Both the position numbers and the translations under genes were made by a program. Source: Malonomonas rubra DSM 5091 (GTDB lineage: Bacteria > Desulfobacterota > Desulfuromonadia > Desulfuromonadales > Geopsychrobacteraceae). Taken from it: DNA of 64,000 bases. This document shows, piece by piece, positions 9,032 to 18,348 of the stretch (the first letter of the stretch is position 1; the number at the start of each line of letters is the position of its first letter). Under the pieces are notes generated by a model. That model searched no databases. It had not been told where the DNA came from and saw only the letters and a list, made by a program, of their open reading frames with translations. The stretch is taken from assembly GCF_900142125.1 (NCBI RefSeq), contig NZ_FQZT01000001.1, positions 496,001 through 560,000 on the forward strand, read 5' to 3'.

Positions 9032-10024
9032 TCAGCCCTCCTGCTGTCCACTCTGTCGAATACGTGGATCAGCCAGCGCATAAGAAATATCCGCCAACAG
9101 GTTGCCGAGTAAAGTCAGCACTGCACCCATCACCAGAATCCCCATAATCAGCGGATAATCGCGCATCATCACACCGTCATAAAACAGCTTGCCCATACCG
9201 GGGATAGCAAAGATAGTTTCGAAGATCACGCTGCCACCGATCAACCCCGGCACCGAAAGTCCGAGGATGGTAATCACCGGCAACAAAGCGTTGCGCAGCG
9301 CATGCTTGTAGATGACCACCCGCTCGGACAAACCTTTGGCCCGTGCCGTGAGGATATAATCCTGTCGTACCACTTCCAGCATATTGGAGCGCATGTAACG
9401 GGAAAACCCGGCCAAGCCACCGATCGCGGAGATGAACACAGGCAGGATCAGATGCGAGATGCGGTCAAGAATCTGCCCTCCCCAGTTCAAATATTCGTAA
9501 CCGAGCGATTTCAGGCCGGAGATCGGCAACACTCCCAGGCGCACACCGAACCAATCCATCATCAACAATGCCAGCCAGAAAGATGGCATGGCAAAACCGG
9601 TAAAAACCAGCACCGTGGTCGTACGATCAAAACCGGAGTTCCTCTTGACCGCGGAAACAATCCCGAGAGGCACCGATATCGCCAGGATCAACACAATCGA
9701 CAGCACATTCAGCAGGATGGTCACCGGCAGCCGTTCCAGCACCTTGTCGAGTACCGGTCGCCGGTCGGTAGCGAAGGACTCACCGAAATCGAGTTGCACC
9801 AACCGCGACAACCATCTGCCGTACTGCACATAGAGCGGCTGATCCAGCCCGTACTGCACCCGCAACCGGTCCTGCAGTTCAGCGCTGGCCTGCGGGTTCA
9901 TCTGCGTCTGGATGTCGGTCGGCTCTCCCGGCGCCAGATGGATGACGACAAAAGAAATCAGAGTAATCCCGATCAGCAAAGGAATCAGCAGCAGCAGACG
10001 TTTGGCAAGATATTGCAGCATCAA
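9032..10024 (-). CDS. oppB: Oligopeptide ABC transporter permease, OppB/DppB type
   Basis: Inner-membrane permease of the peptide importer, 330 residues. The start [18 protein letters not shown] is the usual OppB first helix, the loop [24 protein letters not shown] (read in two parts) is the EAA docking motif, and the ending [11 protein letters not shown] is the typical OppB C-terminus. Six membrane helices are predicted by eye. It starts 12 bases after the binding-protein gene ends and is separated from its partner OppC by the MshEN gene. Confidence 0.92.
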   Translation of the reverse strand: MMLQYLAKRLLLLIPLLIGITLISFVVIHLAPGEPTDIQTQMNPQASAELQDRLRVQYGLDQPLYVQYGRWLSRLVQLDFGESFATDRRPVLDKVLERLPVTILLNVLSIVLILAISVPLGIVSAVKRNSGFDRTTTVLVFTGFAMPSFWLALLMMDWFGVRLGVLPISGLKSLGYEYLNWGGQILDRISHLILPVFISAIGGLAGFSRYMRSNMLEVVRQDYILTARAKGLSERVVIYKHALRNALLPVITILGLSVPGLIGGSVIFETIFAIPGMGKLFYDGVMMRDYPLIMGILVMGAVLTLLGNLLADISYALADPRIRQSGQQEG

Positions 10025-10036
10025 ACTATCCCGGTA

Positions 10037-11668
10037 TCAGCGTGTATATTTCTGTTCAGATTTCGGCACAAACCACTGGTTGAAATTATACCTGATTCCA
10101 GCAGGTGCTGCTTCAACACCACGAAAGCGCTTGGAAACAGCGGGCAATGCTTCTGAAATATAAAGGAAAGTGTACGGCTGCTCTTCGGCCAGAACTTCCT
10201 GAAATTTATCATAAAAAGCTTTGCGCTGCTGCAGATCAAACACTCGCCGGCCCTTTTCCAGCGCCAGGTCGACCTCGGCGTTTTTAAAACCGATGAAGTT
10301 CAACTGCTGCGGCCCAGTCTTACTCGAGTGCCAGACGTTGTAGGAATCGGGTTCCGGCCCGCCGGTCCAGCCAAGAATGGTGGCGTCGAAGTTACCGGGG
10401 TTGATGAACTCCTTGAGAAAGGTCGCCCACTCGATAATCCGCAGCTTCACATCGACCCCGATCTCCTTAAAGCGACGCTGGATGATTTCACCGGTCTTCG
10501 AACGCAGGTCGTTGCCCTGATTGGTGACGATAGCGAAAGAGAACTTCTGCCCGTCTTTATCAAGAATGCCATCGCCGTCGCTGTCTTCCCAGCCGGCCTC
10601 AGCCAACAGCGCACGCGCCTTATCCGGGTTGTAATCGTAACGCGGCACATCCGGATTATAAACCCAGGTATCCGGTTTGTAGGGGCCAGTCGCAGCGACT
10701 CCGTAACCGAGCAGCACCCCGTCGATAATCTCCTGCTTATTGATCGCAAAGGAGAGCGCCTGCCTCACCCGCTTGTCCTGAAACAGTGGCCGCCGCAGAT
10801 TGTAGCCGAGATAGGTGTAACCGAAGGCAAGATACCGGTACTTGTTGTACAGACGGCGGAACGCCGGGGTATCGGTCTGACGATCATACTGCAATGGAGA
10901 AAGCCCCATGAAGTCGAGACTGCCGGTCTGTAGCTCGAGGAACTGCGTTGCCTGATCGGGAATGATGCGGTAAACCACCCGTTTGATGTAAGGCTGGCCC
11001 TCGAAATAATCAGGGTTAGATTCGAGAACAATTTTTTCCCCGGCCTGCCACTCCACCAGGGTGTAAGGTCCTGTGCCGACCGGGTTGCGCGCTAGTGGAC
11101 TCTTGGTGACATCCTGCCCTTCGAGCAGATGTTTCGGGTGGATCGGCATGCCCCAACTGATCAGCGCCGGCGCATACGGCTTGTCGTAATAGGCGATAAA
11201 AGTGTAAGGATCGGGCGCTTCAACGCGGGTCACCTGGCGGAAGGATTCGGCATAGGCGGTCGGCGTCTTCGGATCGACATAAAGCTCGTAGTTGAACTTG
11301 ACATCAGCCGAGGTGAAAGGCTCACCGTCGTGCCATTTCACATTTTTGCGCAATTTGAAAACAATACTCAGATTGTCTGGGGAAATCTCCCAAGACTCTG
11401 CCAACTCTCCTTCAATGACCAGATCTTTGTTGTAACGGACCAGACCGTTGTACAACATGCTATTGATCGAACTGGAGGCCGAGTCGGAGGCGAGAACCGG
11501 CAGCAGCACGCTGGCATCACCGATCGACGCTTCAATGAATGTGTCACCATATTCCGGCGTCAGCGACTCTTCGACACCGGGCAGGCTAGCCTGTTCATTG
11601 TTGTTGCAGCCAGCCAGCAACAAAACAGCAAAGAGTAAAACGTACCTCAGCAAACAAAATCTTTTCAT
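10037..11668 (-). CDS. oppA: Peptide-binding lipoprotein, SBP family 5 (OppA/DppA type)
   Basis: Captures peptides outside the inner membrane and delivers them to OppBC. The 543-residue product has a lipoprotein signal peptide with lipobox LLAGC (Cys21), then the two-lobed SBP_bac_5 fold; WEISPDNLSIVFKLRKNVKW is the hallmark segment after the first strand pair. A DSDGDGILDKDG loop (about residue 365), common in this family, resembles a calcium-binding turn. The ligand cannot be deduced; nickel- and heme-binding members exist. It lies 11 bases after the LolB-like gene, so all are probably co-transcribed. Confidence 0.9.
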   Translation of the reverse strand: MKRFCLLRYVLLFAVLLLAGCNNNEQASLPGVEESLTPEYGDTFIEASIGDASVLLPVLASDSASSSINSMLYNGLVRYNKDLVIEGELAESWEISPDNLSIVFKLRKNVKWHDGEPFTSADVKFNYELYVDPKTPTAYAESFRQVTRVEAPDPYTFIAYYDKPYAPALISWGMPIHPKHLLEGQDVTKSPLARNPVGTGPYTLVEWQAGEKIVLESNPDYFEGQPYIKRVVYRIIPDQATQFLELQTGSLDFMGLSPLQYDRQTDTPAFRRLYNKYRYLAFGYTYLGYNLRRPLFQDKRVRQALSFAINKQEIIDGVLLGYGVAATGPYKPDTWVYNPDVPRYDYNPDKARALLAEAGWEDSDGDGILDKDGQKFSFAIVTNQGNDLRSKTGEIIQRRFKEIGVDVKLRIIEWATFLKEFINPGNFDATILGWTGGPEPDSYNVWHSSKTGPQQLNFIGFKNAEVDLALEKGRRVFDLQQRKAFYDKFQEVLAEEQPYTFLYISEALPAVSKRFRGVEAAPAGIRYNFNQWFVPKSEQKYTR

Positions 11669-11679
11669 CAGTGTAAACC

Positions 11680-12441
11680 TCAGGGCAAAGGTTCCACCGG
11701 AATACCGTCCGGCGGCTGCAAATGGAACTTGTCGGCAGGGATTTCAAGGTTTAATTTTAAATCAGAAAACTTCACCGTCGCACGACTCTGCTGTTCCGGC
11801 AACTCCACACGGATCGTTCGGGGAAACTGTTTCTCTTCATCCAGACGCTGATAATCAACCTGCAAAAAAAGATTATTGCCGCTGTAATAGCGGCAACCGA
11901 TCACACGCAACTCGGCGTCGAACAAAACTTCCTGCCGCATGTCGCTGTTTTCCAGCAACAGCAACAGGCCATTATTTTCACCAGGCTTGACCTCTTGCCG
12001 CTGATACTGAATCATCGGCGGAGAGTACAGCAGAATTTTCACCAATTCACGAGGCTGCAGTGGAATCCGGGTAAAACGGGCCAGATTATCCGGGCTGGCC
12101 TCCCCCCGATAAAAGCGCCCGGGCACCTTGGTATTCACAAACACCGACAACTGTTCACCATCTGATGTCAACTGCAGGATCAACTGCCCGAAACCGGTGA
12201 GAATATCTGTCCGCAACCGCTCCGGCCTCTCCAGCAAAAGAAACTGCTGGCTGGAAAAGAATTTGCCTGCCGTGGTTAATGCAACGCTTGCTGCCGCATC
12301 AAGAGAATTGACCTGTCCAGTCGTTTGCTCGATCCGTTGCAGCAATTCGTCGCTACTCGGAAGATCGGTCCAGATCTGCTGTGGCGGTTTCGCACAGGCT
12401 GATATCAGCAGCAGCAGGAATAGCGCAAACAGGTGTCTCAC
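11680..12441 (-). CDS. LolB-like / DUF4292 outer-membrane lipoprotein
   Basis: A 253-residue lipoprotein: signal peptide with lipobox LISAC (Cys16), followed by an antiparallel beta-rich domain. The run of strands starting AAASVALTTAGKFFSSQQF and continuing RPERLRTDILTGFG resembles LolA/LolB-fold proteins such as DUF4292, which bind lipid or lipoprotein acyl chains. It may help insert lipoproteins into the outer membrane, but sequence alone cannot separate LolB from DUF4292. The start overlaps the TPR lipoprotein stop by 4 bases, so the two are translationally coupled. Confidence 0.75.
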   Translation of the reverse strand: MRHLFALFLLLLISACAKPPQQIWTDLPSSDELLQRIEQTTGQVNSLDAAASVALTTAGKFFSSQQFLLLERPERLRTDILTGFGQLILQLTSDGEQLSVFVNTKVPGRFYRGEASPDNLARFTRIPLQPRELVKILLYSPPMIQYQRQEVKPGENNGLLLLLENSDMRQEVLFDAELRVIGCRYYSGNNLFLQVDYQRLDEEKQFPRTIRVELPEQQSRATVKFSDLKLNLEIPADKFHLQPPDGIPVEPLP

Positions 12442-14168
12442 TTATCCATCTCCAGTGGGAGTGCTTCCAGCTTTTCCTCAACCCCCACCGCCAGAGGGTC
12501 AAGCTCCAGAGATTTCCTGTACGCAGCCGCTGCGTCCTCCCAAAGCATCAGAGCCCGGTAAAGATCGCCGAGGTGTTCCAGAATCACAGGGTCCTCCGGC
12601 AACAGGCTGGTCGCTTCTTCAAGCTGCTGCCTGCTCTCCTGATAACGCCCCATCTTGAAATAAATCCAACCCAGGGTATCGACAATATAGCCTGTTTTTT
12701 TACTGGTGAGCGCCTGTTTTGCCTGAGACAGAGCAAGCTCCAGCCGGGTTCCTTTTTCTGCGTGGTGATAAGCAATAAAATTGAGGGCCTCGGCATGCCC
12801 AGGATCGATAGCCAGGATCTGCTCCATCTGCTGCAAGGCCATCTTCCGATTGCCTTTCTTTTCCTGGACGACTGCAGACTGATAAAGCAGATCGATATTA
12901 TCCGGGAACTGTTTCAGCCCGCGGGAAACGGCATCAGCGGCGTTGTCCAGCTGCTCGTGATCGGCATAATAAGAGGTGAGATAAAAATAGATTTCCGGCC
13001 GCTGAATATTCTGCGCCAGCAGCTGCTCCAAGCCGCCGATCGCTTTATCCAGCTCACCTGACTGGCGGTAAAGATATGCCAGCTGAATCACCGCCTCGGC
13101 AAAAACCGGTGAAGAGTCATCGATGGGGGCCATCACTTCGATCGCCTGCTGGTATTTCTGCTGACCGAGAAGAGCCAGCCCTAAATAATACCTGTTACGC
13201 CCATCACCTTCGCCCGTTTCCAGCAGCTGGCGAAAATCCGCTTCTGCCACCGCCCAATTCTCCATATCCAGCTGCAGCAGACCGATGCGGCCGGTCACCT
13301 GTAGATTTCCCGGCATCAGTTGCCGCACCGACTGGAGCTGCTCCAACGCCTCCGCTTTGCGGTTCTGCCGCAGGTAAAGCATCGCCAACTGCTGGCGGAT
13401 CATCACAAGGCGCGGGTTTTCCTTGATCGCCTGCCGGTAAAGACTAAACGCTTCGGCAAACAATTTCTGGCGTTCCAGCAGTTGACCAAATTCAAGCACT
13501 GCCTGCTGGTAATCGGGATAACGCTCTACGAGTTGCTGAAACGCGGCACTCGCTTTATCGGTCTCTTTAATTTCCAGATAGAAGCGTGCAAGCGACAACC
13601 GGGCGAGTTTAGCTTCCGGCTGTTCAGCGATCATTTTCTCCAGCAGCTCGATCGCTTTTAGATTCTGCCCCAGGCGACCGTAAGCCATTGCCAATCGCAT
13701 GCGCAGCATTTCATTGTCCGGATCAACCTGCAATGCCTGCCGGTAATGCTCAACCGCTGCCTCGTTGTCCCCCTGATAGCCAAGCAGATCGCCGAGCAGC
13801 TCATGCCCTTCCACGTTATCCGGCTGCTGCTCCAGGATCTGCCGCAGCAAAACAATAGATTCATCAGTCTGATCTTTGTGCAGCAGTGCTTTTGCCAGAT
13901 TCATCCGCAGGTAGGGTGTCTGCTCATCGAAGGTCACAGCACGCTGTAGTGCCGCGATGGCCTCTTCCCAGCGATTCTCGGCCGCCAGCATGCGAAATTC
14001 AACGTAAGCGTAAAAAGCCTTAGCTTCCGGGTCGGCCAATTCGGAACGATAGCCGTCGAAACCAGCTGGCTGCGGCTGCGGCGCTTTCTGTAATGCACAA
14101 GCTGGCAGCATACCGACAAACAGCAGAAGAAAAAAACGACTGTAAATCAAGGAGATAATATTGGTCAT
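12438..14168 (-). CDS. TPR-repeat lipoprotein
   Basis: A 576-residue exported scaffold protein. The signal peptide ends in lipobox LPAC (Cys24), and the rest is almost entirely tandem 34-residue TPR units (for example LLRQILEQQPDNVEGHELLG and AVEHYRQALQVDPDNEMLRM), about 14-15 in all. TPR proteins of this kind hold envelope complexes together; no partner can be named. The start at 14168 is preferred because it gives a normal lipoprotein signal; the open frame extends 37 codons upstream with unlikely residues. No strong ribosome site is visible at either start, so the exact start is uncertain. It heads the minus-strand run toward oppA. Confidence 0.82.
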   Translation of the reverse strand: MTNIISLIYSRFFLLLFVGMLPACALQKAPQPQPAGFDGYRSELADPEAKAFYAYVEFRMLAAENRWEEAIAALQRAVTFDEQTPYLRMNLAKALLHKDQTDESIVLLRQILEQQPDNVEGHELLGDLLGYQGDNEAAVEHYRQALQVDPDNEMLRMRLAMAYGRLGQNLKAIELLEKMIAEQPEAKLARLSLARFYLEIKETDKASAAFQQLVERYPDYQQAVLEFGQLLERQKLFAEAFSLYRQAIKENPRLVMIRQQLAMLYLRQNRKAEALEQLQSVRQLMPGNLQVTGRIGLLQLDMENWAVAEADFRQLLETGEGDGRNRYYLGLALLGQQKYQQAIEVMAPIDDSSPVFAEAVIQLAYLYRQSGELDKAIGGLEQLLAQNIQRPEIYFYLTSYYADHEQLDNAADAVSRGLKQFPDNIDLLYQSAVVQEKKGNRKMALQQMEQILAIDPGHAEALNFIAYHHAEKGTRLELALSQAKQALTSKKTGYIVDTLGWIYFKMGRYQESRQQLEEATSLLPEDPVILEHLGDLYRALMLWEDAAAAYRKSLELDPLAVGVEEKLEALPLEMDK

Positions 14169-14380
14169 GGAAACGATAGGGTCCAATTCGCAGCGACAGT
14201 CCGAAGGGAGGAACCGGTTTCCCGGATCTTTACTATTCGATATTCTTGATAAGTAACACAACCGGTGAAAAATCGTCAAACCCTTTCCCGCACTGTTTAT
14301 TTACTTTACAGGCGCGAAATCTCTGATAAATTTCAAAATAACGACGGCAAAAAACATCAACTCAAGACGTTTTTTCCGCG

Positions 14381-14428
14381 CTGCCCTGCCGGTTGACAGA
14401 TGACGTACAAAACGGGATAACAGGGCAG
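14381..14428. repeat. Inverted repeat enclosing the promoter of the symporter-phosphatase operon
   Basis: CTGCCCTG (14381-14388) and its exact complement CAGGGCAG (14421-14428) flank the -35 and -10 boxes, with 32 bases between the arms. The right arm overlaps the last base of the -10 box. This could be a pair of operator half-sites or chance. Confidence 0.45.
14393..14421 (+). promoter_or_regulatory. Sigma-70 promoter of the symporter-phosphatase operon
   Basis: A perfect TTGACA (14393-14398) and GATAAC (14416-14421) are 17 bases apart, with a start expected near 14428, some 35 bases before the first ATG. It lies in the 294-base divergent gap facing the TPR lipoprotein gene. Confidence 0.6.
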
Positions 14429-14462
14429 TGTTACCAATGAGACCGAGCTGCTGAGGGAGACT

Positions 14463-14702
14463 ATGAAAGACCGTCAAGGCGATTCCACAAAAGAAGCCTG
14501 GATTCTCTGTCTGATCCTCGGCGTTATCTTGATCAATTTTCCCTTCATCCACATTTTCAACAACCAGAAAATGATCTTTGGCATCCCGCCGCTGGTGCTC
14601 TATTTCTATATCGGCTGGCCGGCATCGATCGGTGTCACCTGGTTGTTTGTACGACAGATGAACCGGGAAAGCCGCTACCGCGATGACGAGACGATGGAGT
14701 AA
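14463..14702 (+). CDS. Small two-helix membrane protein preceding the symporter-phosphatase
   Basis: A 79-residue protein with two hydrophobic segments (about 12-32 and 42-63) and charged ends. A GAGGGAG ribosome site lies just before the ATG. It ends 9 bases before the symporter-phosphatase gene, so the two are probably co-translated. Sodium/solute symporter genes are often preceded by such a small membrane protein, and Pseudomonas cbrA, a symporter-kinase fusion, also follows a small reading frame (cbrX). I infer an accessory or assembly subunit; no named family was recognised with certainty. Confidence 0.75.
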   Translation: MKDRQGDSTKEAWILCLILGVILINFPFIHIFNNQKMIFGIPPLVLYFYIGWPASIGVTWLFVRQMNRESRYRDDETME

Positions 14703-14711
14703 TCAGCCACG

Positions 14712-17700
14712 ATGATATCCGGACAAGTCGTCCTGCTCATATCCCTGCTCTATATCGCCCTGCTGTTTGTCGTCGCTTTTTATGCCGACCGGCAACGCAA
14801 ACGCGGGAAAAGCGTCCTGTCCAACCCGCACGTTTATTCACTGGCACTGGCGATCTATTGCACCAGCTGGACCTTCTACGGCAGCGTCGGCCGAGCTGCC
14901 ACCAGCGGACTTGAGTTTCTGCCAATCTACCTCGGCCCGACCCTGATGGCTTTTACTTGGTGGTTCGTGCTGCGCAAGATGGTCCGCATCAGTAAAGAAC
15001 AGAACATCGTCAGTATCGCCGACTTTATCTCCAGCCGCTATGACCGCTCAGCCCTGCTCGGTGCCATCGTCACTCTGTTCTCCATGTTCGGCATCATGCC
15101 TTACATTGCTTTGCAGTTAAAAGCAGTGGCGAGCACACTGGATATCCTGTCCAACCCGCTTGCATTACCACCAAAAGGCTTGGGAGCACTGGTCTCACAA
15201 CTGCCCCCGGAGGTCGATACAGCGTTCATTGTCACCCTGGTGCTCGGCCTGTTCGGCATGCTGTTCGGCGCCCGCCATCTCGATTCATCTGAGCGGCACG
15301 AAGGCCTGGTTGCAGCGGTCGCGCTGGAATCGTTGATTAAACTGATCGCATTTCTCGCTATCGGCATCTTCGTCACCTACGGCCTCTTCGACGGTTTCCT
15401 TGATATCTTTCACCGCTTCTTCGCCCAGTTTCCGGAGCGGCACGACCTGTTCCAGCTCGGCACAGAACGAACGCCCTACACCAAATGGTTTTCACTGATT
15501 TTTCTATCAATGATGGCGATCATGTTCCTGCCAAGGCAGTTCCACATCATGGTGACCGAGATCGCTGACGAATCGCAGATCAAAAAAGCGATGTGGGGCT
15601 TCCCTGCCTACATGTTTCTGCTCAACCTGTTCGTCATCCCGATCGCCCTTGGCGGGCTCATTCTCAACGGTGGCGACACATCGCAGGCTGATTTCTTCGT
15701 GCTCACCCTGCCCCTGTCCACCGGCCACCCCTGGCTGGCGCTGCTGGTTTTTCTCGGCGGGTTGTCCGCTTCGGCCGGCATGGTGATGGTTTCTTCAGTC
15801 ACCATTTCAACGATGATCCATAACCATCTGGTCATGCCTCTCATCCTGCGGCTGAATATCCATCTGCAAGACTTTTCCGGCATCCTGATCAACCTGAAAC
15901 GACTCGGCATCATCGGCGTTGTCTTTCTCGGCTACTTCTATTTCAAGATCATCGGCGACTCATACGCGCTGGTAAATATGGGGCTGATCTCTTTCATGGC
16001 AGCAACCCAATTCGCCCCGGCCGTCATCGGCGGCCTCTACTGGAAACGAGCCAACCGCCGAGCCGCGACCACCGGCCTGATCCTCGGATTCGCGCTCTGG
16101 TTTTACACGCTACTGATCCCCTCCTTTGTACGTTCCGGCTGGCTCGACATCAGCATCCTCCACGATGGTCTTTACGGTATCGAGCTGCTGAAGCCACTGG
16201 AGCTGTTCGGCCTGCGCGGCTTCGACATGTTCAGCCACTCTCTCTTCTGGAGCTTGCTGTTCAATATTTCTGCCTATCTGACCATCTCGTTCTTTAGCCG
16301 CCCGAGCGATAGCGAGGCGCTACAGGCAGAGAAATTCGTCGATGTCTTACGGGCTGACAAAGCTGTTTCCGGCAAACTGAAACGGATCAGTAAAGCACCG
16401 ACGATCATGGAATTCGTCGACCTGATGTCGAAATTTATCGGTGAAAAACAGGCGAACACAGCCATTACCGGGTTTCTTGAAAACCGGGAAATCAATGCAC
16501 GCGGCGGGCTGGCTGACCATGAGATTCCGAACCTGAAAGCTTTTACCGAGCGCACTCTGGCCGGTTATGTCGGTGCAGCACCGGCGCGCATCATTCTGGA
16601 GAACTACCTGTCGACCCGAGGCAGCCGGATGGAAGATGTCTTCGACATTTTCGGCTCGGTCACCATCAGCCACGCTGCCAGCCGCGAGCAGCTGAGCGTT
16701 CTCTACGATGCGGCGCAGATCGTCGCCAGCGGCGCCGACCTGCAGAAAACACTGGATGAAATCCTCAGTCTGCTGTCAGCCCAGTTCAAATTCGATCTCT
16801 GCGTTATCCGTTTTCTCGAAGAAGAAAGCATGACCCTGGTAGTAAAAAGTCAGCAAGGGATGTCATCCGTCCATTTCGGCCAGTCGGAACGCAACCTGAA
16901 CATGGACACCTACATCGGTCAGGCGTTCCTCTCCAACGTCACCGCTGTTGTCAACGATACCGACTTCCTCGACAAACCGGCTTCAGCAGAGATCATCCTG
17001 CGCGAAGGAATCACCTGCTTCGCCCACACACCGATCATCCTCGAGGGTGAGCCCGTCGGGGTTCTGTCGGCCTTTTCCCGTTCAGTCAAAGGCATTTTCA
17101 CCAACGAGTTCGTTGCGCTATTTGAAAACCTCGCGGGACAGATCGCCCTGGCTTGGCGTAATGACGAGCAGCTGCAGGGCTTGCTCGAAGTCCACGAGCA
17201 GGAACGGGAGATGCAAATTGCCAAAAACATTCAAAGCAGCTTACTGCCTGCCGAATTGCCGGAAATGGAAGAAATCAGCGTCGCAGGCCTTTGTGTCCCG
17301 GCCCACCAGATTGGCGGCGATTATTTCGACTACCTACCGCGCGACGGCAGCTGCTTCGACCTGATTATTGCCGATGTCTCCGGGCACAATATCGGCTCTG
17401 CCCTGATCATGGCCGAGACGAGAACATTCATCCACGCCCGTGCGGACAGCCTGAGGCAACCCTCTGATATGCTGCACTCGCTCAATCGTTTCTTCTTCGA
17501 CAACATGGACTGCTCAGATCTATTCGTGACCATGTTCTATGTCCAGTACTGCCCGGATAAGCGCACCCTGAGCTACAGCAGCGCTGGCCACAACCATCCA
17601 CTGCTCTGGCGAGAAAAAGAGCAGAAAGTCGATCCGCTCGACGCTGAAGGATTGATCTTCGGTATCAAACCGGATGTCGCTTTCGAGCAAAACAGTACAC

Positions 17701-17930
17701 CCTTGGGGAAAGGCGATATCCTGCTCCTTTACACCGACGGTATCATTGAGGCAGAAGACAGTAGTGGTGAGTTTTTCGGCATGGAGCGGCTCGGCAAACT
17801 GTTGCAGGAAGCTGGCAATCTGACATCGCAAGAGATTATTGAACGGATCATGAACCAAGTGCGCATTTTTACCGGATTGCGTCATTTTAAAGACGATATC
17901 ACCTTGGTGGTGATGAAGGTGCTAAAATGA
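14712..17930 (+). CDS. Symporter-STAC-GAF-PP2C fusion: membrane sensor phosphatase
   Basis: A 1072-residue fusion. Residues 1-530 are a sodium/solute symporter (SLC5/PutP) domain with about 13 membrane helices. Residues 540-635 match the linker of CbrA-type symporter-kinases (STAC); ERTLAGYVGAAPARIIL is its typical core. A GAF domain (about 655-815), a short coiled coil (about 818-845) and a SpoIIE/RsbU PP2C phosphatase (about 845-1072) follow. The metal-binding acidic residues are intact: D870 in GGDYFD, D888 in ADVSGH, D1009 in LLYTDG and D1061/D1062. CbrA carries a histidine kinase where this protein has PP2C. STAS and RsbW genes follow directly, so the likely substrate is the phosphorylated STAS protein. 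Whether it also transports a solute is unknown. Confidence 0.93.
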   Translation: MISGQVVLLISLLYIALLFVVAFYADRQRKRGKSVLSNPHVYSLALAIYCTSWTFYGSVGRAATSGLEFLPIYLGPTLMAFTWWFVLRKMVRISKEQNIVSIADFISSRYDRSALLGAIVTLFSMFGIMPYIALQLKAVASTLDILSNPLALPPKGLGALVSQLPPEVDTAFIVTLVLGLFGMLFGARHLDSSERHEGLVAAVALESLIKLIAFLAIGIFVTYGLFDGFLDIFHRFFAQFPERHDLFQLGTERTPYTKWFSLIFLSMMAIMFLPRQFHIMVTEIADESQIKKAMWGFPAYMFLLNLFVIPIALGGLILNGGDTSQADFFVLTLPLSTGHPWLALLVFLGGLSASAGMVMVSSVTISTMIHNHLVMPLILRLNIHLQDFSGILINLKRLGIIGVVFLGYFYFKIIGDSYALVNMGLISFMAATQFAPAVIGGLYWKRANRRAATTGLILGFALWFYTLLIPSFVRSGWLDISILHDGLYGIELLKPLELFGLRGFDMFSHSLFWSLLFNISAYLTISFFSRPSDSEALQAEKFVDVLRADKAVSGKLKRISKAPTIMEFVDLMSKFIGEKQANTAITGFLENREINARGGLADHEIPNLKAFTERTLAGYVGAAPARIILENYLSTRGSRMEDVFDIFGSVTISHAASREQLSVLYDAAQIVASGADLQKTLDEILSLLSAQFKFDLCVIRFLEEESMTLVVKSQQGMSSVHFGQSERNLNMDTYIGQAFLSNVTAVVNDTDFLDKPASAEIILREGITCFAHTPIILEGEPVGVLSAFSRSVKGIFTNEFVALFENLAGQIALAWRNDEQLQGLLEVHEQEREMQIAKNIQSSLLPAELPEMEEISVAGLCVPAHQIGGDYFDYLPRDGSCFDLIIADVSGHNIGSALIMAETRTFIHARADSLRQPSDMLHSLNRFFFDNMDCSDLFVTMFYVQYCPDKRTLSYSSAGHNHPLLWREKEQKVDPLDAEGLIFGIKPDVAFEQNSTPLGKGDILLLYTDGIIEAEDSSGEFFGMERLGKLLQEAGNLTSQEIIERIMNQVRIFTGLRHFKDDITLVVMKVLK

Positions 17931-17976
17931 GGTATAATTCAGAAAACAACGATGCCAATGAGCCAAGGAGAAGTTC

Positions 17977-18312
17977 ATGCAATTAAATATTGTCGAGCAA
18001 GGTGAAGTCGTAAAAATTGAAATCCAGGAAGAGCGCATGGATGCCCACAACAGTGGCGACCTGAAAGAGAAGATGCTGCAGCTGTTCGATGACGGAAAAT
18101 GCAACCTGATCATCGACCTCTCCGATGTCCGCTTTGTCGATTCGTCCGGTCTCGGCGCCCTGGTTTCCGGATTTAAAAATGCCAGCGCCCGGGAAGGCAG
18201 CCTGAAACTCTGCTGTCTGCAACCACAGGTGCGTTCAATGTTTGAGCTGACCCGTCCGCATCGAGTCTTCGAGATTTTCACGACAGTGGAAGAAGCTATG
18301 GAAAGCTACTAA
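17977..18312 (+). CDS. STAS-domain anti-anti-sigma factor (RsbV/SpoIIAA type)
   Basis: A 111-residue single-domain STAS protein. The switch segment VRFVDSSGLGAL (about 51-62) contains the serine that the partner kinase phosphorylates and the PP2C phosphatase restores. When unphosphorylated, such proteins bind the kinase and release its sigma factor. The gene starts 46 bases after the symporter-phosphatase and is followed by the kinase, which gives the classic phosphatase / antagonist / kinase set. AGGAG lies before the ATG. Family is certain; the target is not. Confidence 0.93.
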   Translation: MQLNIVEQGEVVKIEIQEERMDAHNSGDLKEKMLQLFDDGKCNLIIDLSDVRFVDSSGLGALVSGFKNASAREGSLKLCCLQPQVRSMFELTRPHRVFEIFTTVEEAMESY

Positions 18313-18348
18313 GAACGCGCTCGCATTGACGGCGAATGGATAGTGACT

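Noticed and set aside
14712-16300. Calling the fusion a proline permease (PutP)
   Set aside because: The symporter domain is followed by STAC, GAF and PP2C; a sensor role is more likely and no substrate residues can be read.
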